NCBI RefSeq assembly: GCF_010015445.1
Contig: NC_053115.1
Location: 4,356,576-4,420,575, forward strand
Direction of reading: 5' to 3'
Origin: Perca fluviatilis
Taxonomy: Eukaryota > Chordata > Actinopteri > Perciformes > Percidae
DNA: 64,000 nt
The position numbers and the translations under genes are program-made. Below the pieces are notes generated by a model. It did not search any database. It was not told where the DNA came from and saw nothing but the letters and a program-made list of their open reading frames with translations. This document shows positions 34,212 to 46,923 of this stretch, piece by piece. Every line of letters begins with the position of its first letter. Within the stretch, counting starts at the first letter, position 1.

Positions 34212-34213
<2 letters not shown>

Positions 34214-34700
34214 AGTACGGTGAGAGCAACACGACTCTCCTCCTACTAGGTCAACATACCTGTCTGGCAGGTAGATTTGGCAACAGGGCAGAATTTGTCA
34301 GTAGCACGTAGCTTACTGGAAACTTCACAGTCTGTGCCAGAAAATGTAAAAGGGAAGGAGGGAAGGGTGGATATTTACTGCTATGATCTCAGTGCATTGT
34401 CACTGGATAAACACATGAGAGAGTCATTATGTTTATCTCCAAAGTTACTTATTAAACTGACCTCTTACACTGTCATCCATCCCACTATGTTGTATTGTTG
34501 TGTATAGTTTAGTATAGTTTGTGCCAGTTTGTTACTATTATTATTACAGTATTATTATTCGTTGACAGCCACAGTTTCTCAAATTGCCTAGAGCTGGAAT
34601 AAGCTAGAAGCATGCAACGTGTCCCAATAACTGGAAATGATGTGCAAACGCTTCTTAAAAACTACTACAACTTCAACAACTTTGTGTAGGCATTTTAAAC
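34212..34700. other. No gene seen
   Basis: The 76-codon open frame at 34277-34507 resembles no family known to me. Probably a chance ORF. Confidence 0.45.
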
Positions 34701-34702
34701 TT

Positions 34703-34948
34703 CGGTGGGTTTCTGAGGACTATGGTTAACTGCTCCTCAGAGCTCTGCAGGGTAAATCCAGACAGCTAGCTAGACTATCTGTCCAGTTTTCTGTTGCACG
34801 ACTAAAACTACTTTTGAACGATTGTGATTGGTTTAAAGAAATGCCAATAAACCAGAGCACCTTTTTCTCCCATTCCAGAATACTGTGTGGACTAGCCAGA
34901 CCCACCTCCGCAGCGCTGTGGAGGAAGGTCTGGCTATGTGAGACTATG
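34703..34948 (+). mobile_element. TAGTCT-family MITE, internally deleted
   Basis: Contains the family's 'ggactatggttaactgc', 'ttgcacgactaaaac' and 3' end 'ggaaggtctggctatg'. It lacks the 'ttccaccaaaacaag' segment. Confidence 0.75.
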
Positions 34949-35442
34949 TAGTCCCTAACCAATTTTCAATTAATCAGATTGCTACAAACAAAAACTTGGG
35001 CTGCCTTTGCCCATGTGATTATCCAGACTTGTCAAGTTAAGCCCTTACCACTGTGTGAAGGTCATTCTGACAGCTTCCAGCTTATATGGATCAGACATTT
35101 ACAAAGTTGGCAGCAACGTTTACTGTTGGCAGTAAAGGTCATAAAAAAAACCAAGCAGTAAACTTCCTGGCAGGAGCCTGAGATAGTAAGGGTCATAGTT
35201 AAGGAGAGGTCATAACACACATGATACTATCTGTTGTTATCACTACAGCAATGCCTCTCTGACTGGAAACAAAGGAGCAAGCTGGAACGGCGGAGGGATG
35301 CTCACACGCAAAAACATGTAGATCTGTAACGTTACATTCTGTGAAGCCTCTTTTATCCGTTTTAATTGGTATCATAAATGTGTATCAAAAACTGATTCAT
35401 CTGCGTGAATCATCCTCCTTCCTTCGGTGCCCCTTTTTTTAA

Positions 35443-36170
35443 GGTCCCATGACATGGTGCTCTTTGGATGCTTTTATATAGGCCTTAGTGGTCCCCTAAT
35501 ACTGTATCTGAAGTCTCTTTTATATAGACCTTAGTGGTCCCCTAATACTGTATCTGAAGTCTCTTTTATATAGACCTTAGTGGTCCCCTAATACTGTATC
35601 TGAAGTCTCTTTTATATAGGCCTTAGTGGTCCCCTAATACTGTATCTGAAGTCTCTTTTATATAGGCCTTAGTGGTCCCCTAATACTGTATCTGAAGTCT
35701 CTTTTATATAGACCTTAGTGGTCCCCTAATACTGTATCTGAAGTCTCTTTTATATAGACCTTAGTGGTCCCCTAATACTGTATCTGAAGTCTCTTTTATA
35801 TAGACCTTAGTGGTCCCCTAATACTGTATCTGAAGTTTCTTTCCCAAAATTCAGCCTTGGTGCAGAATTACAGCCACTAGAGCCAGTCCCACAATGAGCT
35901 TTCTTTAGTATGTGCCATTTCTGTGTCTGTAGCTATTGAGGAGGAGAGAGAGGGGGGGGCAAGGTGGAGGGTGGGGGTGTGGCCTTGACCAACTGCCACT
36001 TTGCTCGTTTGAAAGCCATGATGTCTCTCTCTCTCTCATGGGTGGGCCCAATTCTCTGGGCGGGCAAAGCAGAGAAAGGGGAGGTAACAAAGGAGAAGAT
36101 TCCAGATCGGCCCATCTGAGCTTTCATTTTCTCAAAGACAGAGCAGGATACCCAGGGCTCGACAAAACAA
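35443..36170. mobile_element. Second copy of the minisatellite-bearing TTAA MITE, 3' shortened
   Basis: The left end TTAAGGTCCCATGACATGG matches 9621-9640 with one base lost. Internal sequence parallels the copy at 9625-10741 through 'cagagcaggatacccagggc', then diverges. The array at 35470-35845 has eight 45-bp units. Confidence 0.8.
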
Positions 36171-37364
36171 TCAAGATCAGATTGTTTCAGTTGTTTCAAT
36201 AGTCATGATAACAAGGTTCTAATTTTCGGATGACATTTATGAAAGAGGAGGGGTGGTTTAAAACAGGGGAGACACGTCAAATATTTTTTTAAGCACTGGG
36301 GAGGGACTTATATTTTTTATTTTGCCAACAGGGGAAGAAAATCAGCAACTTGAAATGGTTCTATCTGATGATATATATATAAATGATGATTTTATATTAA
36401 ATTCTATTGGTATTTGCACTGCTTTTGTCGTTAGTGCTGACTGAAAGATGTTTGATTTCAAATTCAAATCTGTCAATTCAAAAGGACAAGCAAATCCCAC
36501 AATCCAGATGAAAAAACCCATTAAGCATTAATTAACTAAACTCTTTTGACAAAGGATGAAAGTCTTGCTTCAGTAGAAAGTGAAAATACTCCCACATGTT
36601 TCAGTGCTCTGAACTATTCACAAGATCTTGTCGAGACCAAAACAAATAATTGTGACCGTTGGCAAGTAATTATGCCGTCTATTCCTGCATATTTATCTTT
36701 CTACTTGGACATAACAATGGAGCCTTACACCCAGCACCACAGGCTGAGAAATTAAAAGTCTAGTTTAAACAGAAGAAGCAATGTGCCAGATCCAAACAAA
36801 CCAGTGGGACAGGTCCTTGATAAAAGTGCTCAAAGTGAAAGAGAAAGAATTACCTGCACACTGAAGAGTTGTGAAGCCCCCCTAGGTAATTTTAATCACG
36901 ATTACGATTTTGGCTCCTAATGATCATAAAAATAAAATATTCGAGAAAAGCGATTATTTCGCCCATGACGTTCTGCAAGTAAACTCTTATTTTGTCTTGT
37001 CGGAAATGATGTGTGTACCCCAGTTAAAATACTGAACATTTGAAAAAACGTATAAAAACGCAGAAAAAAGCATCAAAAACATGGGGAAAAGAGTCCAAGA
37101 GGTTGAAAAGTGTCACAAAAAAGAAATTCTAAAATGTCGTAAAATTCAATTCAATTCAACTTTATTGTCATTGACACAATGTGCAGGCACATATGCAACA
37201 CACAGTAGTAGATTGTACATACAGCTCTGCTCTCTGCTATGTTCACATTTTAGAGAATGTAATAATATAAATATGAATTCTCACCCACAACCTATCAATC
37301 AAATGTCGATTTTTATGACCTGACCTGCACGATGGCTGCGGATATAACTGCAATCTCCAAGTGA

Positions 37365-37403
<39 letters not shown>

Positions 37404-37605
37404 ACACTGATCTACCAGTTTGTCTTGCGGCTGGCCGTGTGTGCTGTATTTGGCCTTCTCCATGGCTCTTCTGCAAATGTGAGCTACTGGTTAATTTGAA
37501 ATGTGTGCAGTAAGATAATCAGACAGTGATGGTGATGTTGTGTCGTTAACATGCAAAAAAATCCAAATCAATCCCTCTCTTTTGCATGTTGAGTAGACTG
37601 CGTGT
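36171..37605. other. No gene seen; repeat fragments
   Basis: 36870-36990 ('ttttaatcacgattacgat') resembles a hAT MITE interior. 37145-37190 ('attcaattcaattcaac', 'tttattgtcattgac') is a minus-strand LINE tail. (GT)n at 37361-37403. Confidence 0.5.
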
Positions 37606-39190
37606 ATGTTCATGGGAACTTGTTGCAGATGTTGCAGGCTAGCGGTTCCTGTGCAAACTACCTGTCTGTTGAGCATGACAGTGACAGAAGTCCGCCAGCA
37701 TGTTCAGTGGCAGATTTCTGTCACTGTCATGCTCAACAGAGAGGTTGAGGAGGTCTTTTGTCCCCAGGGCCATCCAACTCTTCAATACCACACAAAGGGG
37801 GATGGGAGAAATGGACTTTTCAGCATGAGCCTGTCTCTCTCAGCCCCTACCACCATTATATCACTTTGTCTGCTGTACACCTGACTGTCTTATAGGTTAT
37901 ATTAGCCCTCCTACACAATCCGGACTGTGGTCATAACATCTACATCTTATAACTTATTCCCTGTTATATATTGTTCTTAAAGTGATGGTTCGGAGTAATT
38001 CACCCTAAGGTCCTTTGCACCATGACCTCGAGCCAAACACCCCCCCAGAAGCTTTTTTCACCTGGGTCGAACATTGGGAGCGTTAGCTAGAGTAGCGTTA
38101 TCAGCTGAATAGCTTAGCGCGGGGCTAATGGACCCACGTTTGTATCTCGTAAGTTACCCCACTAATAATGCCTGAAATGATACCAAACGTCTACAAGTAG
38201 TACAAATAGGTTATGCTCTCATAAAACGATGGATTGGAAAGTTTGTAAGTACACCAGAAGTTTATGTAAATAACACTTGCCTGCTGGCTTCTGCTCTCTG
38301 CTGTTGTTGTTGCTGCGTAAGACGAGTGCTTAGGGCGTCGCCTACAAATTACAACACCGAAAAGAGATGCAACAAAAATATTTTTTATTTAACTTTTTTT
38401 TAAAGTAAGTGCTGTAGTATAACTAGCAGGAGACAATTAATAATTGAGGTAAGTTTGGAGACATTACCTTATTTAATCATTGAATTAATAAATATTTTTG
38501 TTGTAACTCTTTTGGTGTAGTAATTTGTAGATCGCGCCTAAGCACTGCTAACTGCAGGTAGCAGCAGCAGCAACAGAGAGCTGAAGAGAGCAGGCAAGTG
38601 TTCATAAACTTCTGGTGTACTTACAAACTTTCTAATCCATCGTTTTATGACCGCATAACCTATTTGCCTACTGGACGCTTGGTATCATTTCGCGTATATT
38701 AGTGGGGTAACTTACAAGATACAAACGTGGGTCCGTTAGCCCCTGCGCTAAGCTATTCAGCTGATAACGCTACTCTAGCTAACTCTCCCAATGTTCGACC
38801 CAGGTGGAAAAAAGCTTCTGGGGGGGTGTTTGGCTCGAGGTCATGGTGCAAAGGACCCTAGGGTGAATTACTCCGAACCATCACTTTAAAGTATTTCATT
38901 TCTTTTCTTGTTTGTCAAGCAATTCTATTATGTTTACATTCTTGTCTTTTCATAGTTCATATTTCATAATAAGCTATTGCACTGTTCAATCCCTACACTG
39001 TTCACTTTTGCACTACCACCATTGCACACACTCTACCTTAGCACCTTATCATGGTCATTGCATATGGTCAGTCCATACCAGACCTTTGTAATCACTTTAC
39101 AAATGGTTACCTCTTTACATTTCTGTGAGTGATTTTTATGTATGTGAGATATCACACTATCTATTAAATAGAATCCTGCTGGCTGTGCAG
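37606..39190 (+). repeat. LINE 3' end (ORF tail and UTR) interrupted by a MITE
   Basis: Around 37735-37830 one frame reads RSFVPRAIQLFNTTQRGMGE, like the C-terminal tail of fish LINE ORF2 proteins. A T/C-rich 3' UTR-like sequence follows ('cactgttcacttttgcac') and continues on the far side of the element at 37981-38885. Confidence 0.55.
37981..38885. mobile_element. TTAA-flanked foldback MITE with about 370-bp arms
   Basis: TTAA at 37977-37980 and 38886-38889. The ends are AGTGATGGTTCGGAGTAATT in both directions, and the inverted arms run about 37981-38350 and 38520-38885. Arm differences are few ('cgcggggc' versus 'cgcagggg'). No coding capacity. Confidence 0.9.
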
Positions 39191-39407
39191 GGTTATTATA
39201 TTTGATTGGTTCTGTGTGGTAGGAGTGGTGGCGGTCATGCACCCATATTCTGCTGAAGTGCACACACGGCTTGTGGTGAGATTATCTGTAAAGAGGATTT
39301 GCATTTTGCTTAAGAAATTATCATGCAGTAGCCTATAGGAGAGGATACAGTAAGTAAGGCTGGTAGTTTGCTTTTTATCTGATGAGGAAAGGTGGGTCAG
39401 AGGGCCA

Positions 39408-39903
39408 AGGTTTATGAGTCACGTTTCGCTATTAAGCATAATGATTGGAAAAGGTCAGCCTGTGCATTTTGTTTTCTTCAATACTAATGATCTTGTGTGT
39501 GAATGTAATACAATATGGTTATTTATAGTCAAGACGTTGTCCTACAAGGTGGGAAATTTGTCTTGGGTACTTAACCCATGCTGCAGCCATAAAATAATAA
39601 AAAAACAAAAAACAAACAGACAACATGTAACAAACAACATGTACAACAGGTGCAGTACAATGCCATACAACACAGGTGCGTTTTAGGTCATGTTCAAATC
39701 TACTTTTTCTAGTTTAACAGCGCATGGTTCAAAAGGGTTGTACTTAGTGTCAGGTGTGTTTTGAGCATAACATGCAATAAACCAATCAGAGATCATCTCC
39801 CATTCCCTTTAAAAGCCAGGAACGTTTATACCTTGGCACATTGCTATTATGATGGAGGATTTGCTAAGCAGGGTTAGCAGGAAGGAGAGATTTTCCGGAG
39901 AAG
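39408..39903 (+). repeat. Local direct duplication, copy A
   Basis: Matches 42073-42599 ('attggaaaaggtcagcctg', 'aatatggttatttatagtc', 'ggatttgctaagcagggtt'). Includes a LINE-tail piece and most of a Harbinger-type MITE. Confidence 0.85.
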
Positions 39904-40345
39904 AAACTGATCTGCTGTGTCAAGCAGATCATATAATACACATTTCATATTGTAATATTTGTATTTGTAATCTTTATTTTATTTGTGTGCTGCTGCCCTG
40001 CGTGTTTAACAAGAATAGTGTGCGCGCGCTGTGCACAAACCTAGGAGCATTTTACTAATTTGCTGTTAAAATAACAATTAAATGCTGCATTATTGACTTT
40101 AGACCAGGTTTTTGTTGGTCTAGGCGTGATCACTTTCCACTGCCTCAAGATAGCAATACACCCAGAATACACCTGAACACACCTCCCTGTAAGACCAGCA
40201 CGACCATGGGTCACAGATGTGCGCAGGTGCATTTGCTATTGAAACGACGTGGATGCTGGACGGGAAATTGACAACTGGGTCGGTCATAAACTAGCAAAGA
40301 CACTTGCGTCGAGCTTTGCACTGCGCCGGGTGCAATCTAGGGCCC
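39672..40345. mobile_element. Harbinger-like MITE, left end deleted
   Basis: Starts in the internal 'ggtgcgttt' segment and ends with 'gggtgcaatctagggccc', a GGGCCC terminus like the full Harbinger copies at 40560 and 62352. The left terminus seen at 42338 is missing. Confidence 0.6.
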
Positions 40346-40559
40346 AATTTGGCCCTTATGGTGTGTAAAACACAACATGGTGTCATGCAGTGTGTATAGT
40401 TAAACATTACTCAGAAATAAGTAATAAAAACAAATAGTGTCAGATTCCCATCGTCAACACAGGCCTGTCCTGGCTTTTATCTGCAGCTCTTTAGGAGCTT
40501 AACACACACAGGAATAAACAAGTTTTTGAATCGGCTTAGTCTGCAGCGAGGAACTCTAA

Positions 40560-41657
40560 GGGCCCTATCTTGCACTCAGCGCAATTACCTTTGTACACCG
40601 ACGCATGTATCATTCCTATTTTGCACCCGACGCACAGCGGACTTTTCCCTCCACAGACGCACGTCGGTAAATTAGGGAATGTATTTGCGCTCCCGGGGGC
40701 GGTTCAGCGAAAAGAGGGCGTGTTCCGGCGCAAACGTTACTTTGTGCTATTCTGCAGTTTCAGAAAACGATTCCGCCATTGACCAGGAAAAACCTGGTCT
40801 AAAGTCAGTGGCGCTAGTCTAAAGTCAGTAGCGGCGATTTCAGATGCGCTATTTTAGGGCGCATGCTTGGTCATAATGTAGCGTGTGCACAACGCGCATA
40901 CACTTCTCTCATCTACAGCAGTTCACATTTTTGAAAACCATACATAATTACAAAGAAAAATATTACTGAAAATGCGCTTCATGTGTTTGGATAGATCAGG
41001 AGGCACTTTACAGTACAGTCCTCAAAAAGTCCCAGAATTCTTTGTGGCTTGTTGTGTTTTACACAACATTTCCATGAATCATGGATGTGTTGATGACATA
41101 AATGAGGAAATATTAGAGGACTTAAGGAGACGTGATGTTGAACTACGGCGGGATCTGGTCCGGGAGTGGCAATGCGCGATGTGCTCCTGGCGGAGCGGGT
41201 GGACGGAGATGGAGTGGGGAGGAGGAAGGGGCACAACAGGTGCAGGTGGTGCATTTGGAGGCCCACTCTCCATGGCTGCAGCAATCCTCTCCAGACTTGA
41301 GGTGATACGCCCGAGAGGCCGCGAGCAACACGCCACCCGGACAAGACGGGCATTTATTACTTTGCCGCATCCCGGATCGCCCCGGCGTCGCCAGGCAAAC
41401 GCCCGTCATAATAGCAATCCGCCATGGAACAAGCGCGCCTGCTCTTAAAGGGAATGTGAGATGACGCTCTGATTGGTTATTTTCACGTTACGCCCAAACC
41501 ACACCTAGCTACTTCAGACCAACCCATTTTAGATTTGCGTCGGGTGCAAGAGTCATTTATCCCGCCGGTATAATAGCAACAGCTGCCGAGATCCGCCCAC
41601 AAAGCTACTTGCGTTTGGCGTTTCACACTTGCGTTTCAAATCGTTAAAATAGGGCCC
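40560..41657 (+). mobile_element. PIF/Harbinger deletion derivative, copy 1
   Basis: Flanked by TAA (40557-40559 and 41658-41660). Termini GGGCCCTATCTTGC and, read inward, GGGCCCTATTTTAACG. About 95% like 62352-63407 by eye. Retains the 3' end of the transposase gene. Confidence 0.85.
40972..41448 (+). pseudogene. HARBI1-like transposase, C-terminal part
   Basis: Open frame of 158 codons starting MRFMCLDRSGGTLQYSPQKV and including FFVACCVLHNIS, the conserved end of the DDE domain in Harbinger nucleases. It is followed by an acidic, Arg-rich tail (LRRRDVELRRDLVREW) and low-complexity sequence. The catalytic aspartates upstream are missing, so it cannot be an active nuclease. The ATG is probably just an internal Met. 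Confidence 0.75.
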
Positions 41658-42072
41658 TAAACCTCCTAATGGAGGACAGCCGCTAACATTCTGTGTGCAG
41701 AACATGAGATGTGTCGCTAACAATTCTACTAAGCTTGTTTTAAAGATGCCGTTTCATAAATACTCTGCATGGATAAGTGCTTTTTAAAAAAAAATGGCCA
41801 AAACGTTGAAAAAAGTCAAGACATTTGAGAAAAAAAACTCTAATTTCCCAAAACCATCCTCCGTGGAGGATAAAAGTTGTCGGAGCACAAATCATGCAAT
41901 TCCAAAAATTAAAAAAAATAAAATACTAGTGTGAATCAAGTTCTATGGACAATTTCTGTTCAAATATAGAGTTACATAACTGTTAATACACAGATATTTC
42001 AATACTGAACAAAATAATGGTGATTATGATTGTTTTCTTTAATACCAGTGATTTTCCATGCAGTGTGAATCA
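41658..42072. other. No gene seen
   Basis: AT-rich spacer between a Harbinger element and the second copy of the local duplication. Confidence 0.45.
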
Positions 42073-42599
42073 AGGCCAAGGTTTAGGAGTCACGGTTCGC
42101 TATTTAACGTAATGATTGGAAAAGGTCAGCCTGTGCATTTAATTTTTTTCAATACTACTTGTGTGTAAATATAATAAAATATGGTTATTTATAGTCAAGA
42201 TCAAGATCAAGATGAACTTTATTGTCCCACAAGGTGGGAAATTTGTCTTGGGAACTTAACCCATGCTGCAGTCATAAAATAATAAAACAGACCACATGTA
42301 CAACAGATGCAGTACAATGCCGTACATAAACCATAATGGGCCCTATTTTAACGATCTAAGCACACGGGGTGAAGCGCCTGGCACAGGTGCGTTTAGGGCA
42401 TGTTCAATTCTTCTTTTGCTAGTTTAACAGCGCATGCTTCAAAAGGGTTGTACTTAGTGTCTTCATTAATCATAGGTGTTTTTTGGGCGTAACATGCAAC
42501 AAACCAATCAGAGCACCATCTCCCATTCCCTTTAAAAGCCAGGCGCGTTTGGACCTTGGCGCATTGCTGTTATGATGGAGGATTTGCTAAGCAGGGTTA
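42073..42599 (+). repeat. Local direct duplication, copy B
   Basis: Direct copy of 39408-39903. It keeps the left Harbinger-type end (GGGCCCTATTTTAACG at 42338) that copy A has lost. A short third piece ('ttcaatactactcatcttg') follows at 42601-42661. Confidence 0.85.
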
Positions 42600-42919
42600 A
42601 CATTTAATTTCTTTCAATACTACTCATCTTGTGTGTAAATATAATAAAATATGGTTATTTATGGTGGAGGAAGGATCGTGTATTTTCCCCACAGTCACTC
42701 AGGAAGGGTCAAGAAAAAATATTTATAGCTTTGGGGAGGGTCAAGAAAAGAAAAGAACTAAGTCGGTGCTCATACGGACCTGATACCGCTGATCAGTGGA
42801 TCACAAAGGGAGAGAGAGGATTGAGGAGACTGGGACAGAGCTAACAGCTACAGTAGGCTACAAACAGAGCATTAGTTAGCTCCATGGTTAGCTCACATTA
42901 ACCAGGGAGACCGAGTCTA

Positions 42920-43312
42920 TATCCACGACCTTCCACTTTCGGGATTGCCCCGTTACTACCGGTAATTCTGCCGTATGTCTTTTTTTTCGGCCGAATGTCG
43001 AATACCTTACACTTCTTTTGTGTTGGCATTTTAAACTGGTGGATTTCTGAGGACTATGGCTAACTGTTCCTCAGATCTCTGCAGGGTAAATCCAGACAGC
43101 TAGCTAGACTATCTGTCCAATCTGAGTTTTCTGTTGCACAAACTAAACTAAAACTACTTTTGAATAAACACGTTCCACCAAAACAAATTCCTTCCCGAGG
43201 CTATTTTCCAGCAGCACCGTTGCTCCGTACGGAGCTTAGCACCGCCTAAGATGGTTATGATTGGTTAAAGAAATGCCAATAAACCAGAGCGCGTTTTTCT
43301 TCCATCCTGGAA
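42920..43312 (+). mobile_element. TAGTCT-family MITE
   Basis: Nearly full family copy from 'gagtctatatccacgacc' to 'ttcttccatcctgga'; the last 80 bp are missing. Confidence 0.75.
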
Positions 43313-43913
43313 ATCACGGGGGGAGAGAGGCAACGAGCAAAATGTGTTTTAGAGGGATGAGAAGTCCTTTCCTCATTTCAGATATGTTGAAATCTTAATC
43401 AAAAGATGCAACTGTATGATGCTGAGTGTCAGTTTACTGAAACTGTCAATCAATCAAGAGATCCTGACCTGCTAGAAAAGTTCATCATTCATCATCATTC
43501 ATCATTCTGTTTAAAGAAATGTCTGATCATTACATCATTTGGTCGCTAACAAAGTAAATCTTTTCCACAGCAACTGAACCAGTCACCCCACACACAATGG
43601 GACCTGTTATGGGAGGACAAAAGGTAATTGAGGTGTCAGTTTACTGGATGGGAACAATGGTGAGACAAGCCCAATTTACGACTTAGCTGACACAGTGACT
43701 GACGTCTCAACCACTGCCACTTTAATCTTAATTTGCTCACACAACTCAGTAAAAGCATTTTTTTTCAAGCTTTTTTTTTTACTTCTGCATAACTTGAGCA
43801 TGTAACTCTCTGTGATCAAAGGGAAAACGTACAAATTATATTGTGTAAACAAAAATGTTTGCCTAGGAATTTTACCCCTTAGGCAAGGACTGTCACGCAT
43901 GCATGCACGCACG

Positions 43914-43996
<83 letters not shown>

Positions 43997-44394
43997 ACAA
44001 AAAACCCTACTTGGTTTCCTTATAGCTGTGTGTATTATATAACAAATTCCCAGAACTGGAAACTATGGCTGCCCTCTTGTATGCGGAAAGCACCAGACAA
44101 TTGATGGTGTAACACTATTGTATTTGGTGCTTTCAGACGAAGCAGGTTTAGATTTTGGCCCAGCATTTTAGGAATAGTTCTTTCTCTCCTTGGTTCCCAC
44201 TAGACTCTCTGAGGGAGGTAAGATTACGAGTTTGGGAGGAGTATGGGTCTTGTTAATGCCTGAGAAAAACCTGAAAGGCTCCGCTGTCAACACAGACCCA
44301 GGTGTTAAAACTGAGACTGAACTCATGGCAAGTGGGGTTTCATGTGAGAGAGTAAATCGTAATGTGATCAAGGTGTAGGGCCCTCCCCCTGGAG
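43313..44394. other. No gene seen; (CA)n microsatellite
   Basis: Contains a CACG/CA tract at about 43907-44000 and AT-rich spacer. No exon. Confidence 0.5.
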
Positions 44395-44512
44395 TCGTCT
44401 GCTTCTGCTCAAGGTTGTTTCCCGTTATAGGGGAGTTTTTTTCTTGCCTCCGTTGCTCATGGGGGAATTGTTGGGTCTGAATTATAGAGTATGGTCTAGA
44501 CCTGCTCTGTCT
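44395..44512 (+). repeat. LINE 3'-UTR fragment
   Basis: 'ttgcctccgttgctcatggg' and 'agagtatggtctagacctg' match the plus-sense form of the LINE end seen reversed at 23880-24062. Confidence 0.5.
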
Positions 44513-44763
44513 GGCCATCTGGCATACTTGGCATTTTCCCGGTGGGCCGACGCACTTTTGGGCCGAATCGCAGATATAATTTATAGGCCTTTTTTTTTTT
44601 TTGGGCCGCGCGGGCCCATGAAGAACTGACAGGTTGATTAATTTCCTTTATTGGCACTGGCCTGACCCAATCAAATCCAGGAACCCCCTTCCACACTCCC
44701 GGCCCTGAGACACGAGCTGTAATAGTTATGCTGGAAGTTTAGCATCCACTTTAAAATGGACAA

Positions 44764-44967
44764 ATGACCACCCCACGCAAAGGAGGTGCAGAGAAATTAC
44801 GAGAGAAAGGGATTAAAAATCTACAGGCGGATGCCTCAAAATGTGCCAAATTTTCGGACATATTTGGGGCTGTAGTAGCTGCTTCAACATCAACATTACC
44901 TGAAGTAGAGGAGGAGAGGTGGCTGGCTCGCTGGCAGCGAGTGAGGAAAAGATGGAAGAGAGAGTAG
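44764..44967 (+). pseudogene. hAT (ZMYM1-like) transposase N-terminal fragment
   Basis: 67 codons beginning MTTPRKGGAEKLREKGIKNL, then QADASKCAKFSDIF. The 'GGAEKLREK..K.L..DA.KC.K.SD.F' pattern is one I associate with the start of fish hAT transposases annotated as ZMYM1-like. Downstream zinc finger and catalytic parts are absent. Upstream 'ccggtgggcc' and 'ggccgcgcgggccc' may be hAT end sequence. Confidence 0.5.
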
Positions 44968-46923
44968 ATGACAATGTGGTAAGGAGTAGGCAAATTAACA
45001 GGGACTCTCAGGAAGGGAGGGGGCTGTGTGTGTGTGTGCACGCGCGTGCACGTTATCTGCACCCCACGTCATAACGACAAGCAGTTTGGCTGTAACATTA
45101 AAGTTAGTGGTTGTCATGTAACCTAACTGCTTAAGCTTACATCGAAAATGCTAGCAGTTGGCCTGTTGGGTAGCCTTTGTGATCTATAAAGTCAGTGTTG
45201 ATACAAGCATCAGTGTTCCTTGAATTGCTTTATTATTAGCCAATGTTATTCAGTAGCATTGCAAAGCCAAAGTTCTCTGTTTCTCACTCTTTTAAAGGTT
45301 ACCTTGTTAGAGTAAATCTTTCTTGTTCATTGGTGTGGGCCAAGGCAACATTTTGACTGACTTTACTGACAATACATACTTGTATACTTAAATGTTATTA
45401 AATAATTTGAAAGTATACTTTTAAACTCTTTGTCTTTGGCAATTACTTGCACTTGAGTATGGACATTGTGTACTCTATGACCTCCAGGTCGTCAATTAAA
45501 AGTGAGTACACTGCTTCTCTTGTATTGGTGCTCTTTTCCAGGGCATATACTACTCTCAGCTTTATTGTAGCTTTTTGGTAGGGTTATAGTTATGGTTATT
45601 GTATTTAGCAGACACTTTTGTCCAAAGCGACAAAATATGAATCTTACAATAATTAAAATTAACAGTAAACAGTTTTTAAAAGTTGCTAAGCCAGTATTAA
45701 GAAAATAGTAATAATAACAAAAATGGCAATACAATATCCAATATCAATAATAAAAATAAAAAAAAAATACCATAAATATACAAATTATAACTCTAAGAAT
45801 TAATTAATTATTTAAGTGTAAGATCAACAGATAAGTCTTGAGACCCCTCTTGAAGGATCCAAAAATTGAGCGTCAGCGTCAGTTCTGGCAGGCCAGGTAG
45901 TCAAGACGCTGCTAACGCTATTGGCCATCAAAACGGTCTCATCAGCTGATTTGCTCCAGCTGAGCTGCATCAGCTGATCTGGAGTAGCGCATCAGCTGGT
46001 CAACACCCCTCGCTGCTTAATGGCTACACTCAAACAGGGTGCCCTATTTAAAACAGATTCAGTTTGCTCCTACCTGCTTGCTGCTCGCTTCTCTGCCGCC
46101 CGCCACCTCCCCAGCTCCTCCTTGTCGTGTATAGCGTGGCATTTGCTTCTATGTCATCGTTGCTGCTCTGTTCATGTGGGGGAATAGTTCAGCTCACACA
46201 GTCCCAAACTGTGTGAGCGTTCCCTAATGCTGCTGCTGTCCTCTGACTCTCTGCTATTTCATGGTGCTCATGAAAGGTCAGAGGACTCCCTGAACAGAGC
46301 CATACCGCCAAAATTTAATTCAGAATTTATTAGCTGAAATGCAATTATTCAATAAAAATTTCCTAATTCATTTTTATTGTCATGTGTGTTCTTGACTTAA
46401 TGGACCTGACAGAACTATCACATGAACGCTGAACACTAGGCAACTCATATCATAGAATGCACGCTTATTTTAAGAGGACTGTCTGCAGTGAATGTGTCTC
46501 ACCAATCACGGTGGGTGTGGTCTTGAAATAACTTCGTTTATGATTTGACGCTATATAAAGAAAATTTACTTTACTTAAGAAGGCACTCTTCCAGGGTATA
46601 TTAGTCTTCTCTAAAATGAATGATCCAGGCTGAGGATCCTATTTTACAGGAGGACCTCAGAGCTTCTCCTTACTAAAGCTTAGAAGTGGTGTACATGCAT
46701 GCATAGTCTAGCTAGCTGTCTCAATTTACCCTAAATAGTAGACGGGCTCTGGCTTCTACCATAAAAGTAAGTAATCACAATCCATTTAAACAGTTATGAA
46801 AGACACAAAAACATGTGTGCCTATGTTTTAGTTTTTGATGATGAAGCATAGTGATATGAGATAGGCCACTATATTCTTTTATTCTGACCCGATGCTTTAG
46901 CCCTTACATTTCTGGTCGGGGCT
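44968..46923. other. No host gene seen
   Basis: 45590-45650 is a fragment of the SINE/LINE tail seen at 19924. 45880-46440 has a promoter-like start ('tatttaaaacagattcag') and repeated 'catcagctgat' motifs, and could be part of an LTR or long MITE; not resolved. Confidence 0.4.

Noticed and set aside
41079..41409. Pro-rich minus-strand frames over the Harbinger element
   Set aside because: Antisense of the Harbinger transposase tail; the plus-strand frame is the recognisable one.
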